Shown: positions 55,857 through 64,000 of the stretch, one piece after another
How the letters are laid out: each line of letters starts with the position of its first letter
Numbering within the stretch: the first letter of the stretch is position 1
Source of the DNA: Streptomyces cylindrosporus
Lineage (GTDB): Bacteria; Actinomycetota; Actinomycetes; Streptomycetales; Streptomycetaceae
DNA length: 64,000 nt
Direction: 5' to 3'
Assembly: GCF_022698165.1 (NCBI RefSeq)
Contig: NZ_JALDAY010000006.1
Span: 248,001 to 312,000 of the forward strand
Notes under the pieces: model-generated
The model's input: only the letters and a program-made list of their open reading frames with translations
Databases searched by the model: none
What the model was told of the DNA's origin: nothing
Translations under genes and position numbers: made by a program

Positions 55857-57064
55857 CGCCCCTCTCCCTTCGGCTCCTTGGGCAGCCCCAGTACGCGCTC
55901 GGCCAGGATGTTGCGCTGGATCTCGTCGCTGCCGCCCGCGATGCGGTAGCCAGGCGCGCCGAGCAGGTGCTCGGTCCAGGCGTAGGTGCCCCACTCCCCC
56001 GTGTCGGCGGCCAGGCGTGGCCCCAGGAGTTGCTGGACGAGGTCGGTGGTGGCGCGCATGGTGGCGGTGGCGTGGAGCTTGCCGACGGAGGCCTCGGCGC
56101 CGGGTTCGCGGCCGGCCGCGAGTGCCGATGTCACGCGCAGTCCCGTGAGCCGTTGCACGAGGGCGCGGACGTACAGGTCGGCCGCCTGCTGCTCTTCGCC
56201 GCCGGTGAGCGGGCGGGGCAGGTGCCGGGCGAGTGCGAGGGCGCGGTCGGCGTTGTCCAGGCCGAGGACGCCGGAGTCGAGGCGTTCGGCGGCCAGCACG
56301 GTGAGAGTGACCCGCCAGCCTTGGCCGACCGGGCCGAGCCGGTCAGCGTCGGGGACGAACACGTCGTCCAGGTAGACCTCGTTGAAGCTGGAGCCGCCGG
56401 TCATCTGCCGGATGGGCCGTACGGTGACACCCGGCGCGTCCATGCGAACCAGGAAGACCGTGATGCCCGCGTGCTTGGGCACGTCCGGGTCGGTGCGGCA
56501 GACCGCGACGCCCCAGGTGGCGACCCGGGCGCCGGACGTCCAGACCTTGTGGCCACTCAGGACCCACCCGTCGCCGTCCCGTACGGCACGGGTGCGGACG
56601 GCGGCGAGGTCCGAGCCCGCCTCGGTCTCCGAGAACAGCTGGCAGGCGAGTTCGTCGGTGCGGAGCATGGGCCGCAGCCAGCGCCGCCGCTGCTCCTCGG
56701 TGCCCCAGATACGGACGGCGGGGGCGACGAGCTGCTGGGTGACCGGGAAGACCTCGGTGCGCCGCGGCACGTCGAAAGCGGATTCCTCCGAGCGGTACAA
56801 CCGCTCGTAGTGGACTGGCAGTTCGCGCCCCCCGTACTCCGGCGGCCAGGCGAGCGCACCCCACCCCTGGTCGTAGCGGGTGCGCTCCCAGTCCCGTGTC
56901 CGGTCCGTGTGCTCGCGCTCCTCGGCCTCCGTCCGGTTCTCGAAGACGGCCACCGAGTCGTCGCCGCTGCCCCACTCCTGGCGGGCGGAGCGCGGTGGTG
57001 CCACGCCCTTGAGCCAGCGGCGGGCCTCGGCGCGGAACTCGTCCAGGCCGGGTATGCCGTCCAT
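55853..57064 (-). CDS. acyl-CoA dehydrogenase (FadE-like)
   Basis: About 403 aa. Motifs: QLFSETEAGSDLAAVRTRAV, WVLSGHKVWTSGA, and the C-terminal APGYRIAGGSDEIQRNILAE (FAD/substrate, with RIAGGSDEIQRN typical). FAD-dependent alpha-beta oxidation of an acyl-CoA. GAGGAGG is 3-4 nt before the ATG. It may pair with the dehydrogenase at 59466 as a heteromer, as in steroid side-chain FadE enzymes, but this is inference. Confidence 0.92.
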   Translation of the reverse strand: MDGIPGLDEFRAEARRWLKGVAPPRSARQEWGSGDDSVAVFENRTEAEEREHTDRTRDWERTRYDQGWGALAWPPEYGGRELPVHYERLYRSEESAFDVPRRTEVFPVTQQLVAPAVRIWGTEEQRRRWLRPMLRTDELACQLFSETEAGSDLAAVRTRAVRDGDGWVLSGHKVWTSGARVATWGVAVCRTDPDVPKHAGITVFLVRMDAPGVTVRPIRQMTGGSSFNEVYLDDVFVPDADRLGPVGQGWRVTLTVLAAERLDSGVLGLDNADRALALARHLPRPLTGGEEQQAADLYVRALVQRLTGLRVTSALAAGREPGAEASVGKLHATATMRATTDLVQQLLGPRLAADTGEWGTYAWTEHLLGAPGYRIAGGSDEIQRNILAERVLGLPKEPKGEGR

Positions 57065-57074
57065 GATCCTCCTC

Positions 57075-58223
57075 TCAGCGGGTCAGCACGGTGCAGGCGC
57101 TGACGCCCGGGGCTCCGTACACGTGGGTGAATCCGGTCGACGGCTCGTCCGAGACCTGGCGTTCACCGGCTCGGCCGCGCAACTGCTGTACGACTTCGTA
57201 GACTTGGCGCAGGCCGGAGGCGCCGATGGGTTCACCGTTGGCGATGCAGCCGCCGTCGGTGTTGACCGGCAGCGAGCCGTCGATGCGGGTCGCGCCGTAG
57301 GGGATGAGCGATTCCTGTTCGCCGTGCTCGCAGAATCCGCACTCGGCCAGGTGCATCACCTCGGCACCGCTCTCGGTGTCCTGCAGCTGGCAGACGTCGA
57401 TGTCGCCCGGGCCCAGTCCGGCCTCCTCGAAGGCGGCTTGAGCGGCGTCCGCGCTCACGCTGGTCGGTGTCCCGGTCGGTGCCCAGGGGCTGAACACCTC
57501 GAAGGAGCCGAAGCGGCGGGTGCGTACGGCCGCCGCACGCAGCGTGATCGGGGTTCCGGCGAGTTCGCGGGCCACGGCGCGGTTGCAGAGGATGAGGGTG
57601 ACGGCGCCTTGGCCGGGCGAGCAGAACATGTAGCGGGTCAGGGGGTCGTTGACCAGGCCGGACGCCAGGATCTCGGCCGCGTCGAGCGGTTTGCGGCGCC
57701 AGGCGTGCGGGGTGAGCACGCCGTTGGCGTACGCCTTCTCGGCGACCATGGCGAGGGTGCGGGCGCTGATGCCGTGGTCGTGCATGTAGCGCTGGATCTT
57801 CATGGCGAAGAACTGGGTGGTGACCATCAGTCCGTCGTGGCCGTAGGCCTCGTCGAGCCCCCAGTCGGCGGGCCGCGGGTCGAAGGCGCCGCGCGGGTGT
57901 TTGTCGAAGCCGACGGCGAGGGCCACGTCCGCTGCCCCGGAGCGGATCGCGTTCGTGGCCGCGACCAGTGCGCTGCCGCCGGTCGCGCAGCCGTTGCGAA
58001 CGTTGGTGAACGGCACTCCGGTCAGGCCGAGTTCGGCGACCAGGGTGTCGGCGTTGCCGGCGGCATCGCTGCCGCCGTAGGCGGCCCGCACCCGGGACCA
58101 GGGCAGTCCGGCGTCGGCGAGAGCGGCTCGCACGGCCTGCACGGCCAGCTGCCGGCCGCTCGCCTCGGTGCGGGCGAAGGAGGTGATCCCGGCGCCGCAG
58201 ACGAGCACCTCCTCGCCGCTCAT
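57075..58223 (-). CDS. thiolase-superfamily (lipid-transfer/Ltp2-like) enzyme
   Basis: About 382 aa. The nucleophile Cys79 is present in VRNGCATGGSAL, but the usual GHP motif reads CIANGEPIGASG, with Glu331 for His. In Ltp2-type proteins from steroid catabolism the reaction is a retro-aldol cleavage, and the enzyme acts with a DUF35 partner. The partner gene overlaps directly upstream. CGGAG is 6 nt before the ATG. Could instead be an altered beta-ketothiolase. Confidence 0.85.
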   Translation of the reverse strand: MSGEEVLVCGAGITSFARTEASGRQLAVQAVRAALADAGLPWSRVRAAYGGSDAAGNADTLVAELGLTGVPFTNVRNGCATGGSALVAATNAIRSGAADVALAVGFDKHPRGAFDPRPADWGLDEAYGHDGLMVTTQFFAMKIQRYMHDHGISARTLAMVAEKAYANGVLTPHAWRRKPLDAAEILASGLVNDPLTRYMFCSPGQGAVTLILCNRAVARELAGTPITLRAAAVRTRRFGSFEVFSPWAPTGTPTSVSADAAQAAFEEAGLGPGDIDVCQLQDTESGAEVMHLAECGFCEHGEQESLIPYGATRIDGSLPVNTDGGCIANGEPIGASGLRQVYEVVQQLRGRAGERQVSDEPSTGFTHVYGAPGVSACTVLTR

Positions 58224-58591
58224 ACGACGCTCCGGTGGCCCCGGGGAACGCCGGTGCCCGCGGCGAGCGTCACCGGCATGCCGATCTCGGCGTCCTCGGG
58301 CCGGATGTCGAGGGCGGCCAAGACCCGTACTCCTTCAGGCAGTTCGACGTATCCGACGGTGAACGGGGTGAAGCCGGCGGCGGGTGGGACGTACGGCGGC
58401 GACTTGGGCGCGTACCGCTGCACGGTCCAGGTCCACAGGGTGCCCGTGCCGGAGAGCTCGACCGGTTCGGCCTCTCCCCCGCAGCGCGGACACGCAGGGC
58501 CTGCCGGGTAGGTGGCCACCGCGCAGTCGGCGCACCGGGAGCCGTGCAGCCGGCCCCCGCTCTCCGGCTGTGCGGTCAGCGGCCCTTCCAC
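58220..58591 (-). CDS. DUF35 OB-fold, zinc-ribbon partner protein
   Basis: About 123 aa. N-terminal zinc ribbon CADC-x10-CPRC and an OB-fold C-half (LWTWTVQRYAPKSPPYVPP, PFTVGYVELPEGVRVLAALD). DUF35 proteins bind acyl-CoA and act with Ltp2-like thiolases. The GTG at 58591 overlaps the hydratase stop by 16 nt with GGGAG 5 nt upstream, and its stop overlaps the thiolase ATG by 4 nt, so these are coupled. Confidence 0.9.
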   Translation of the reverse strand: MEGPLTAQPESGGRLHGSRCADCAVATYPAGPACPRCGGEAEPVELSGTGTLWTWTVQRYAPKSPPYVPPAAGFTPFTVGYVELPEGVRVLAALDIRPEDAEIGMPVTLAAGTGVPRGHRSVV

Positions 58592-59364
58592 TGCGGCTCC
58601 CGCTTCTCCAGGAAGGCCGACACACCTTCCGCAGCGTCCTCGGAGTTGAGCATCACGCCGACCGCGAGGTGCTCCATGACCATGAGCGACTGGATGTCGG
58701 CGTCGAGGCTGCGGTCGATGGTCATCTTGGTGATCCACATGGTGAAGGGGCTCTTGTCGATGAGCTGGTCGGCGAACTCCTCGACGGTGGCGTCGAGTTT
58801 GTCCGCGGGCGCCGAGGCGTTGACGAGGTCGAACTCGGCGGCCTCGACGCCGGTGAGCAGCTTGCCGGTGAGCATCAGCTCCTTCGTCTTGCGCACTCCG
58901 ATCATGCGCGGCACCCGGTAGATCGGTCCGGCGCCGCCGAACAGCGCGCGGCGGATGTGGAAGTCGCCGATCAGGGCGTCGTCCGCGGCGATCGCAAAGT
59001 CGCAGGAGATCATCAACTCGAAGCCGCCCGCGGTGACATGGCCTTCGAGCACGGCGATCGACGGTGTCTTCATCGAGTAGAGCCGGTCGCAGACCTTGGC
59101 CGACAGCACGGCGACGTCGATGGCGTTGGACCTGCCGACGAAGTCGGCCTTGAGGCTGTCCAGGTCGAACCCGGAGCAGAAGGTGTTGCCTCGGCCGCGC
59201 AGGATCAGCACGCGCAGCTCGGGGTCGGCGTCGACCTCGGTGATGATCTCGTCCAGCCGATTGAGGATCGACACGGTCACGCAGTTCTTCTTGTGCGGGC
59301 GGTTCAGCCAGACCCGCGCCACGTGACCGTCGCGCTCGAACTGGATCTCGTCCTCGACTGCCAT
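58576..59364 (-). CDS. enoyl-CoA hydratase/isomerase family protein 1
   Basis: About 262 aa, crotonase fold: oxyanion region CSGFDLDSLKADF, and GHVTAGGFELMISCDFAIAA. The first Glu is in GFELMIS; the second position is Gly-rich, so hydratase or isomerase is uncertain. GGAGGAG is 3 nt before the ATG at 59364. First gene of the 9-gene leftward operon; operator site C is 16 nt upstream. Confidence 0.92.
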   Translation of the reverse strand: MAVEDEIQFERDGHVARVWLNRPHKKNCVTVSILNRLDEIITEVDADPELRVLILRGRGNTFCSGFDLDSLKADFVGRSNAIDVAVLSAKVCDRLYSMKTPSIAVLEGHVTAGGFELMISCDFAIAADDALIGDFHIRRALFGGAGPIYRVPRMIGVRKTKELMLTGKLLTGVEAAEFDLVNASAPADKLDATVEEFADQLIDKSPFTMWITKMTIDRSLDADIQSLMVMEHLAVGVMLNSEDAAEGVSAFLEKREPQWKGR

Positions 59365-59375
59365 GAGCTCCTCCA

Positions 59376-59395
59376 AACTGAACTGAATTGAGTTC
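59376..59395. promoter_or_regulatory. TetR-operator candidate C (palindromic)
   Basis: AACTGAACTGAATTGAGTTC at 59376-59395. The 16-mer GAACTGAATTGAGTTC is a near-palindrome with arms GAACT/AGTTC around a central AATT. The most symmetric of the cluster sites. Confidence 0.6.
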
Positions 59396-59465
59396 GATTC
59401 TGTGGGCGATAGATGCCCCTGTCAATGGATCGGGAGCGGCAACCGCTGCGAGCGGTGCCGAGCGG

Positions 59466-60599
59466 TCAGCCGGTTCGGCCGGTGAGACCGAGCAGCCCGG
59501 CCAGGCGCCGCCGGTGGTCGTCACCCGTGCCGAACAGGGCCTCGTCGGCGCGCGCCCGGCGGACGTAGAGGTGGGCCGGGTGCTCCCAGGTGAAGCCGAT
59601 TCCGCCGTGGAGCTGGACGTATTCGGTGGCGGCCAGTCGGTAGGCGCCAGTGCAGGCCACCGCCGCCGCGCTCGCCGCCACGGGGAGTTCCGGCGCCGCT
59701 CCGGCGAGGCAGGCGGTCGCATACGCCGCTGCCGACCGCGCTCCCTCGACCTCGACGAGCAGGTCGGCGAGCCGGTGCTTGACCGCCTGGAAGGAGCCGA
59801 TGGCGCGGCCGAACTGGGTCCGCTGGGAGAGGTGGGCGAGCAGCTCGTCCAGTGCGTGCGCGCTGCCGCCGACGTGCTCGGCCGCCAGCGCCACCCGTCC
59901 GACGTCGAGGACGGCGTCGACGATTTCCGCCGCCTGTCCGGGCTCGCCGACCGGTTCGGCGGACTGCCCCCGGAGGCGTACACATGCTTGGCGGCGGGTG
60001 GGGTCGAGGACCTTGCGGGCGATCCGGTCGCAGGTCGCTCCGTCCGGCTCGCAGGCGAACAGCCGCTCCCCGTCCGGTGCCCGCGCCGCGACCAGGAGTA
60101 GCCCGGCGTCCTCTCCGTCGGGCACGAAGTCGGTCTCGCCCCGCAGTACCCAGCCGTCCGGGCCGCGTTCGGCGGTGACGTCCGCGGGCTGCAGGAACCC
60201 GGCGACCGTCGCCGTGAGCGCTCCTGCGGCGATGCCCGGCAGCCAGCGCGCGCAGGCCTGCCTGTCGCCGGCGGCGAGCAGGGCGTGTCCGGCGAGTACG
60301 ACCGTGCTGAGCAGCGGCGCGGGGCACAGCACGCGCCCGGTCTCCTCCAGCGCCACGGCAAGCTCGGCGAAGGTGTAGCCGGCACCGTCGTACTCCTCGG
60401 GCACGGCAAGGCCGTGGACGCCTATCTCGGCGGCGAGGCGGTCCCACAGCACCCGGTCATGTCCGCGAGGGCTGTCGATCTGCCGGCGGACCTCCTCGGG
60501 CCCGCAGGTCTCGGCGAGGAAGTCCCGCAGGACAGCCCTCAGTTGGCGTTGCTCTTCGGTCTCCGCCAGCATCGCGGGATCCGCAACGAGCTGGAACAT
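59466..60599 (-). CDS. acyl-CoA dehydrogenase (FadE-like) 2
   Basis: About 377 aa. Catalytic Glu in QLHGGIGFTWEHPAHLYVRR; other motifs VPEEYDGAGYTFAELAVALE and SQRTQFGRAIGSFQAVKHRL. The glutamate motif GGIGFTWEHP is complete. AGGAGG is 5 nt before the ATG at 60599. It follows the SDR gene at 60709 on the same strand. Confidence 0.9.
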   Translation of the reverse strand: MFQLVADPAMLAETEEQRQLRAVLRDFLAETCGPEEVRRQIDSPRGHDRVLWDRLAAEIGVHGLAVPEEYDGAGYTFAELAVALEETGRVLCPAPLLSTVVLAGHALLAAGDRQACARWLPGIAAGALTATVAGFLQPADVTAERGPDGWVLRGETDFVPDGEDAGLLLVAARAPDGERLFACEPDGATCDRIARKVLDPTRRQACVRLRGQSAEPVGEPGQAAEIVDAVLDVGRVALAAEHVGGSAHALDELLAHLSQRTQFGRAIGSFQAVKHRLADLLVEVEGARSAAAYATACLAGAAPELPVAASAAAVACTGAYRLAATEYVQLHGGIGFTWEHPAHLYVRRARADEALFGTGDDHRRRLAGLLGLTGRTG

Positions 60600-60708
60600 C
60601 CAAGCCTCCTTCGATTGCACCCACCTGGGGAGCGCGGGGCCGGGTCCATGTGCGGCTTCGCCGCGACGGACCAGGACCGCCCGGAGCGATCCACGAGCAG
60701 ATGAGCTC

Positions 60709-61503
60709 TCAAACCGTGAACCGCCCGCCATTCGCCAGCAGCACGGCCCCCACGAGGTTCGCCGCCTCCTCGCTCGCCAGAAACAGAGCGATGTCGGCGA
60801 TCTCCTCCGGTGTCGCGTACGGCCGGACCCGCGGATCGGCAAAGCCCTGCCTCAGCGCCGCGGGTGTCCGCGCGGCCATGCCCGTCTCGGTCGGCCCCGG
60901 CGCGACGGTGTTGACGCGGACGCCGAACGCGACGGCCTCCTTGGCGACGGACCGGCTCAGCGCGTGCGCGCCCGCCTTCGAGGCCGCGTAGTGCGAATAG
61001 CCGGCCTGTGCGTCGAAGGCCGAGGAGGAGCCGACGGTGACGACGGCTCCGGATCGGCGCGGCGCCATGACCCGCAGGGCCGCCCGCAGAACGTGGAAGG
61101 TGCCGTCCAGGTTGACGCGCATGACGCGCCGCCAGGCTTCGTCGCCGAGCCGGGCCGTCACCTCCGGCGGCCGGTCCGCGACCAGGGCCTCGGCGATCCA
61201 CTCCTTCGCCGTGGGGTCATCGACCCCGGCCGCGTGCACCAGGACATCGAGCCGCCCGTGCTGCCGTACGACCTCATCGAAAGCCTGGTCGACCTGTGCG
61301 GCTTCGGCCACGTCGAGCATCAGCGGGCGGGCTTTGCGCAGTTCCTTCGCGACGGCCTCCGCAGCCGGGCCGTCGATGTCCGCGGCGAAGACTTCAGCCC
61401 CCTGCTCGGCGAGTCGTCGGGCGACCGCCGCGCCGATGCCGGATCCCGCGCCGGTGACGAGTGCGATCCGCCCGTCGAAGCGTCCCGTGTGCTCATCGCC
61501 CAT
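60709..61503 (-). CDS. SDR-family oxidoreductase 5
   Basis: About 264 aa, classical SDR: VTGAGSGIGA, VHAAGV, VGSSSAF, Tyr-Lys in HYAASKAG, VNTVAPGPTETGMAART. ATG 61503 has no strong ribosome site. Divergent from the Zn-ADH gene; the 61-nt gap holds operator site D and must serve both promoters. Confidence 0.9.
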   Translation of the reverse strand: MGDEHTGRFDGRIALVTGAGSGIGAAVARRLAEQGAEVFAADIDGPAAEAVAKELRKARPLMLDVAEAAQVDQAFDEVVRQHGRLDVLVHAAGVDDPTAKEWIAEALVADRPPEVTARLGDEAWRRVMRVNLDGTFHVLRAALRVMAPRRSGAVVTVGSSSAFDAQAGYSHYAASKAGAHALSRSVAKEAVAFGVRVNTVAPGPTETGMAARTPAALRQGFADPRVRPYATPEEIADIALFLASEEAANLVGAVLLANGGRFTV

Positions 61504-61529
61504 GCACGTCCACCACCCCGCATCCGTTT

Positions 61530-61547
61530 ACTGAACTGACTTCATTT
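61530..61547. promoter_or_regulatory. TetR-operator candidate D
   Basis: ACTGAACTGACTTCATTT in the 61-nt divergent gap between the SDR and Zn-ADH genes, immediately before the TACTGT -10 element of the latter. Confidence 0.5.
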
Positions 61548-61551
61548 TTGT

Positions 61552-61557
61552 TACTGT
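61552..61557 (+). promoter_or_regulatory. -10 element of the leaderless alcohol dehydrogenase gene
   Basis: TACTGT ends 7 nt before the ATG at 61565. No ribosome site lies between, so the transcript probably begins at the start codon. Confidence 0.55.
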
Positions 61558-61564
61558 GCCTTGT

Positions 61565-62638
61565 ATGTCAACAGGCAGGACGAGAGCACTCCGACTCACC
61601 CGCTGGGGCGGCCCGCCGACCCTCACCGAGTCGACCCGGTCCGTTCCCACGGGCGAAGAGGTCCTGATCGAGGTGGAGGCGGCCGGCATCTGTCGTTCGG
61701 ACCTCCACGTGATCGACGCACGCGACGGCGTTCTCCCCTACCGGCTTCCCTTCACGCTCGGCCACGAGGTCGCAGGCCGGGTGGTGGAGCGAGGCCCGGA
61801 GGCCGCGGGTCCGACCATCGGCGAGCGCGTGGTCGTCTACGGCCCCTGGGGCTGCGGCACTTGCGCACGCTGCGCGGCCGGGGCGGAGAACTACTGCGAT
61901 CGACGCACGGCGCTCGACGCGGACGGCGTCGGTACGGGAGCGGGCCTCGGGCGCAACGGCGGGATGGCCGACCTGATGCTCGTACCGTCCAAGCGGCTCC
62001 TCGTACCGGTGGGCGACCTGGCCGCCGCCCAGGCGGCACCACTGTCGGACGCCGGGCTCACCGCGTATCACGCCGTCGCGTCGGTCCGGTCCGCGCTCGG
62101 CGACGACCCCTGTGCGTGCGTGGTGATCCTCGGCGTCGGCGGGCTGGGGCATCTGGCCGTCCAGATCCTGCGCGCCACGACGAACGCGCAGGTGCTGGCG
62201 GTGGACGTACGCGCGGAAGCCCTCGCACTCGCCGGCGAGTGCGGTGCGCACTTCGCGACACTCCTGCGACCCGACACCGCGGCGGTCCTGCGGGGCCGGA
62301 CGGGCGGGGTCGGGGCCGCGGCCGTACTCGACTTCGTCGGGAACGGTTCCACCATGGAACTGGCGGCGGGGGTACTGCGAGCGGGCGGGGAGCTGGCCGT
62401 GGTGGGCAGCGGCGGCGGGCAGCTGGTGATCCGCAAGCCCGGCGCACTGCCTCCAGGGACACGGGTCTCACTCCCCTTCTGGGGGACCCGGCCCGAGCTG
62501 GAAGCGGTGGTCGCCCTGGCCCGTGCGGGTTCCCTGCGGGTGCGCGTCGAGGAGTTCCCGCTGTCCGGCGCGGCGGAGGCGATCGCGAGGCTCCGCTCCG
62601 AGGCGGTGCGGGGGCGGGCAGTCCTGGTCCCCGACTGA
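61565..62638 (+). CDS. zinc-dependent alcohol dehydrogenase (MDR family)
   Basis: About 357 aa. Catalytic zinc: CRSDLH and GHEVAG; structural zinc Cys cluster CGTCARCAAGAENYC; NAD motif GVGGLGHLAVQILRA. It converts an alcohol to an aldehyde or ketone. The ATG at 61565 appears leaderless; a GTG at 61556 is also in frame but lies in the promoter. Likely supplies or removes a pathway intermediate. Confidence 0.92.
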   Translation: MSTGRTRALRLTRWGGPPTLTESTRSVPTGEEVLIEVEAAGICRSDLHVIDARDGVLPYRLPFTLGHEVAGRVVERGPEAAGPTIGERVVVYGPWGCGTCARCAAGAENYCDRRTALDADGVGTGAGLGRNGGMADLMLVPSKRLLVPVGDLAAAQAAPLSDAGLTAYHAVASVRSALGDDPCACVVILGVGGLGHLAVQILRATTNAQVLAVDVRAEALALAGECGAHFATLLRPDTAAVLRGRTGGVGAAAVLDFVGNGSTMELAAGVLRAGGELAVVGSGGGQLVIRKPGALPPGTRVSLPFWGTRPELEAVVALARAGSLRVRVEEFPLSGAAEAIARLRSEAVRGRAVLVPD

Positions 62639-62722
62639 GGCTGTCCCGGCCGGCCGACACCACCGATGCGGCCGAAAATCATACTGTCCAACCCCGCGCC
62701 CGCCGACCTCTCGACTCCAGAA

Positions 62723-62736
62723 GTGAGTTCAATTAG
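62723..62736. promoter_or_regulatory. TetR-operator candidate E
   Basis: TGAGTTCAATTAGC, 45-58 nt before the FAD dehydrogenase start. Contains AGTTCAATT as in site B. Confidence 0.45.
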
Positions 62737-62780
62737 CGTCTTGTTGCGTTCGACGACACGCGAAGGTGGTGGGACCCGCT

Positions 62781-64000
62781 ATGGGTGCGGAGACTGTGGA
62801 TCTGCTGGTGATCGGCGGCGGCATGGCCGGCCTGTCGGCGGCCGCCCGGGTGGCTGCCGAGGGCGGCACCGTGGCCCTGGTGGAGAAGGCGGAGCGTACC
62901 GGCGGCTCCGCGCGCTTCGCCGGTTTCGTATGGACGGCGCCGAGCCTCGAGGAGATGCGCCGCGTCAACCCGGACGGCGACCCGGATTTGACCACCGCCC
63001 TCGTGGACGGGTTCGCCGATGGCGTCGACTGGATCCGGTCGCTGGGCGTGGAGTGCCGGCCGCCGGTGCCGGTGCTGGGCTTCGGCCGCGGTCACCAGGT
63101 CGACACGAACCACTACCTGGACACCTGCGAGCGGCTGATCCGCGACCGGGGCCAGGAAGTGCTGACGGGCACCTGGACCAGCTCCCTCCTGATGGAGAAC
63201 GGCGTGGTCAAGGGTGCGGAACTCCTTTTGCCGGACGGCTCCGCGCGCCGGGTCGAGGCCACCTGGACCCTGCTGGCGAGCGGGGGTTTCCAGGGCGATC
63301 CCGGCCTGCGCGCCGAGCATGTGCATCCGCAGGCCGCTGACATCGGGCTGCGCGCCAACCCGCACAGCCGGGGTGACGGTCTTCGGCTCGGCCGTACGGC
63401 GGGCGCGGCGTTCGGCAGGAAGGATGCGGGCTTATACGGCCATCTGATGCCGGCCGGGGTCTGCCTCGCCGACCCGGCGCGCTTCGTGGACCTGGCGCTC
63501 TACTACAGCGAGCACGCCCTGCTGTTCGACACGACGGGCGAGCGGTTCGTGGACGAGACGATCGGGGACCACCTCACCACGATGGCGTTGCTCGAACGGC
63601 CCCGGGCGCGCGGCCTGTTGGTCGCCGACGCACGGGTGCACCGGGAGTGGATCAGCGCCTCGTACGTGGAGGGTATCCCCGGCGTGGACAAGTTCCAGCT
63701 GTGCCATCGCGCCGGTGCCCGTGCCGCGGTCGCGGAGAGTCTGGAGGACTTCGCGTCGATGCCCGAGGAGTGGGGCTATCCCGGCGCCACGATCCGGGAC
63801 CGGATCGAGGAGTTCAACGCCGCCGTGAGCGGTGGCGGGAGCCTCGCCCCCGGCCGCCTCCTCGACCGCCTGCCTCTGGACGAGCCGCCGTTCTATGTCG
63901 TCGAGGCGGCTCCGGCGATCACGTTCACCTTCGGCGGCCTGCTGATCGACGCCGGGGCGCATGTCCTGTCCGCGGAGTCGTCCGGCCAGGCTCCGGTTCC
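62781..64000 (+). CDS. FAD-dependent dehydrogenase (3-ketosteroid dehydrogenase/fumarate reductase-like), partial
   Basis: At least 406 aa, cut by the right edge with no stop. The N-terminus has DLLVIGGGMAGLSAAARVA (FAD Rossmann motif) and LVEKAERTGGSARFAGF, followed by a substrate domain (LALYYSEHALLFDTTGERFV). Family members include 3-ketosteroid delta-dehydrogenases and urocanate/fumarate reductases; the cluster context favours a ring or enone dehydrogenase. It contains a TTA Leu codon at 63432 (residue 218), the only one I found in this window, so translation may depend on the bldA tRNA. No clear ribosome site before the ATG. Confidence 0.85.
   Translation, partial: MGAETVDLLVIGGGMAGLSAAARVAAEGGTVALVEKAERTGGSARFAGFVWTAPSLEEMRRVNPDGDPDLTTALVDGFADGVDWIRSLGVECRPPVPVLGFGRGHQVDTNHYLDTCERLIRDRGQEVLTGTWTSSLLMENGVVKGAELLLPDGSARRVEATWTLLASGGFQGDPGLRAEHVHPQAADIGLRANPHSRGDGLRLGRTAGAAFGRKDAGLYGHLMPAGVCLADPARFVDLALYYSEHALLFDTTGERFVDETIGDHLTTMALLERPRARGLLVADARVHREWISASYVEGIPGVDKFQLCHRAGARAAVAESLEDFASMPEEWGYPGATIRDRIEEFNAAVSGGGSLAPGRLLDRLPLDEPPFYVVEAAPAITFTFGGLLIDAGAHVLSAESSGQAPV

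Overview
The window is high-GC actinobacterial DNA, most likely Streptomyces. The evidence is very GC-rich third codon positions, GTG/TTG starts with GGAGG-type ribosome sites, 4-nt ATGA/GTGA gene overlaps, several anti-sigma/SpoIIE-phosphatase/STAS genes, an XRE-DUF397-HATPase regulatory locus, and only one TTA codon found. No rRNA, tRNA, insertion sequence or CRISPR array was seen.

Layout. (1) 0.1-10.7 kb, partner-switching genes: a SigB/SigF-type sigma factor, flavin reductase-like protein, RsbW-like kinase, STAS antagonist, a soluble poly-HAMP hybrid histidine kinase, an ANTAR-GAF-PAS-SpoIIE phosphatase and a membrane protein. (2) 10.8-25.4 kb: two divergent large LuxR (LAL) regulators, a mirrored hydrolase-AraC-AraC-hydrolase block, another alpha/beta hydrolase, a NarL-type two-component system, a GPP34 protein and a secreted type B carboxylesterase. 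(3) 25.5-33.7 kb: a six-gene leftward operon of overlapping genes, rsbR-rsbS-rsbT followed by three SpoIIE-type phosphatases (one fused to an RsbT-like ATPase). It is flanked on both sides by MarR genes, with a further GAF-PP2C gene on the right: a stressosome-type signalling unit. (4) 34-44.9 kb, mixed genes: anti-sigma-like ATPases, a zinc-ribbon protein, a CHAP protein with three C-terminal repeats, AraC and MarR regulators, a DsbA/MBL/SnoaL group, the HATPase-DUF397-XRE locus, a DUF574-type methyltransferase and a small secreted peptidoglycan-binding-like protein. (5) 44.9-64 kb: a catabolic cluster for a CoA-activated carboxylic acid (CoA ligase, three acyl-CoA dehydrogenases, two enoyl-CoA hydratases, thiolase-like enzyme plus DUF35 partner, APH-type kinase, five SDRs, Zn-alcohol dehydrogenase, FAD dehydrogenase running off the right edge, small SnoaL/EthD proteins, a TetR regulator).

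How they may work together. The palindrome GTTGTC-N4-GACAAC lies ahead of the poly-HAMP kinase, the stressosome operon and (distantly) a HATPase gene, suggesting one regulator joins these signalling units. In the catabolic cluster a TGAACT-based motif recurs before nearly every transcription unit and is the best candidate for the TetR operator. The kinase gene between two acyl-CoA dehydrogenases, one resembling ACAD10/11 and LvaC, suggests 4-hydroxyacyl-CoA removal by phosphorylation and elimination. The DUF35/thiolase pair, with His to Glu in the GHP motif, suggests a retro-aldolase-like step as in steroid side-chain degradation. The substrate cannot be read from sequence alone.
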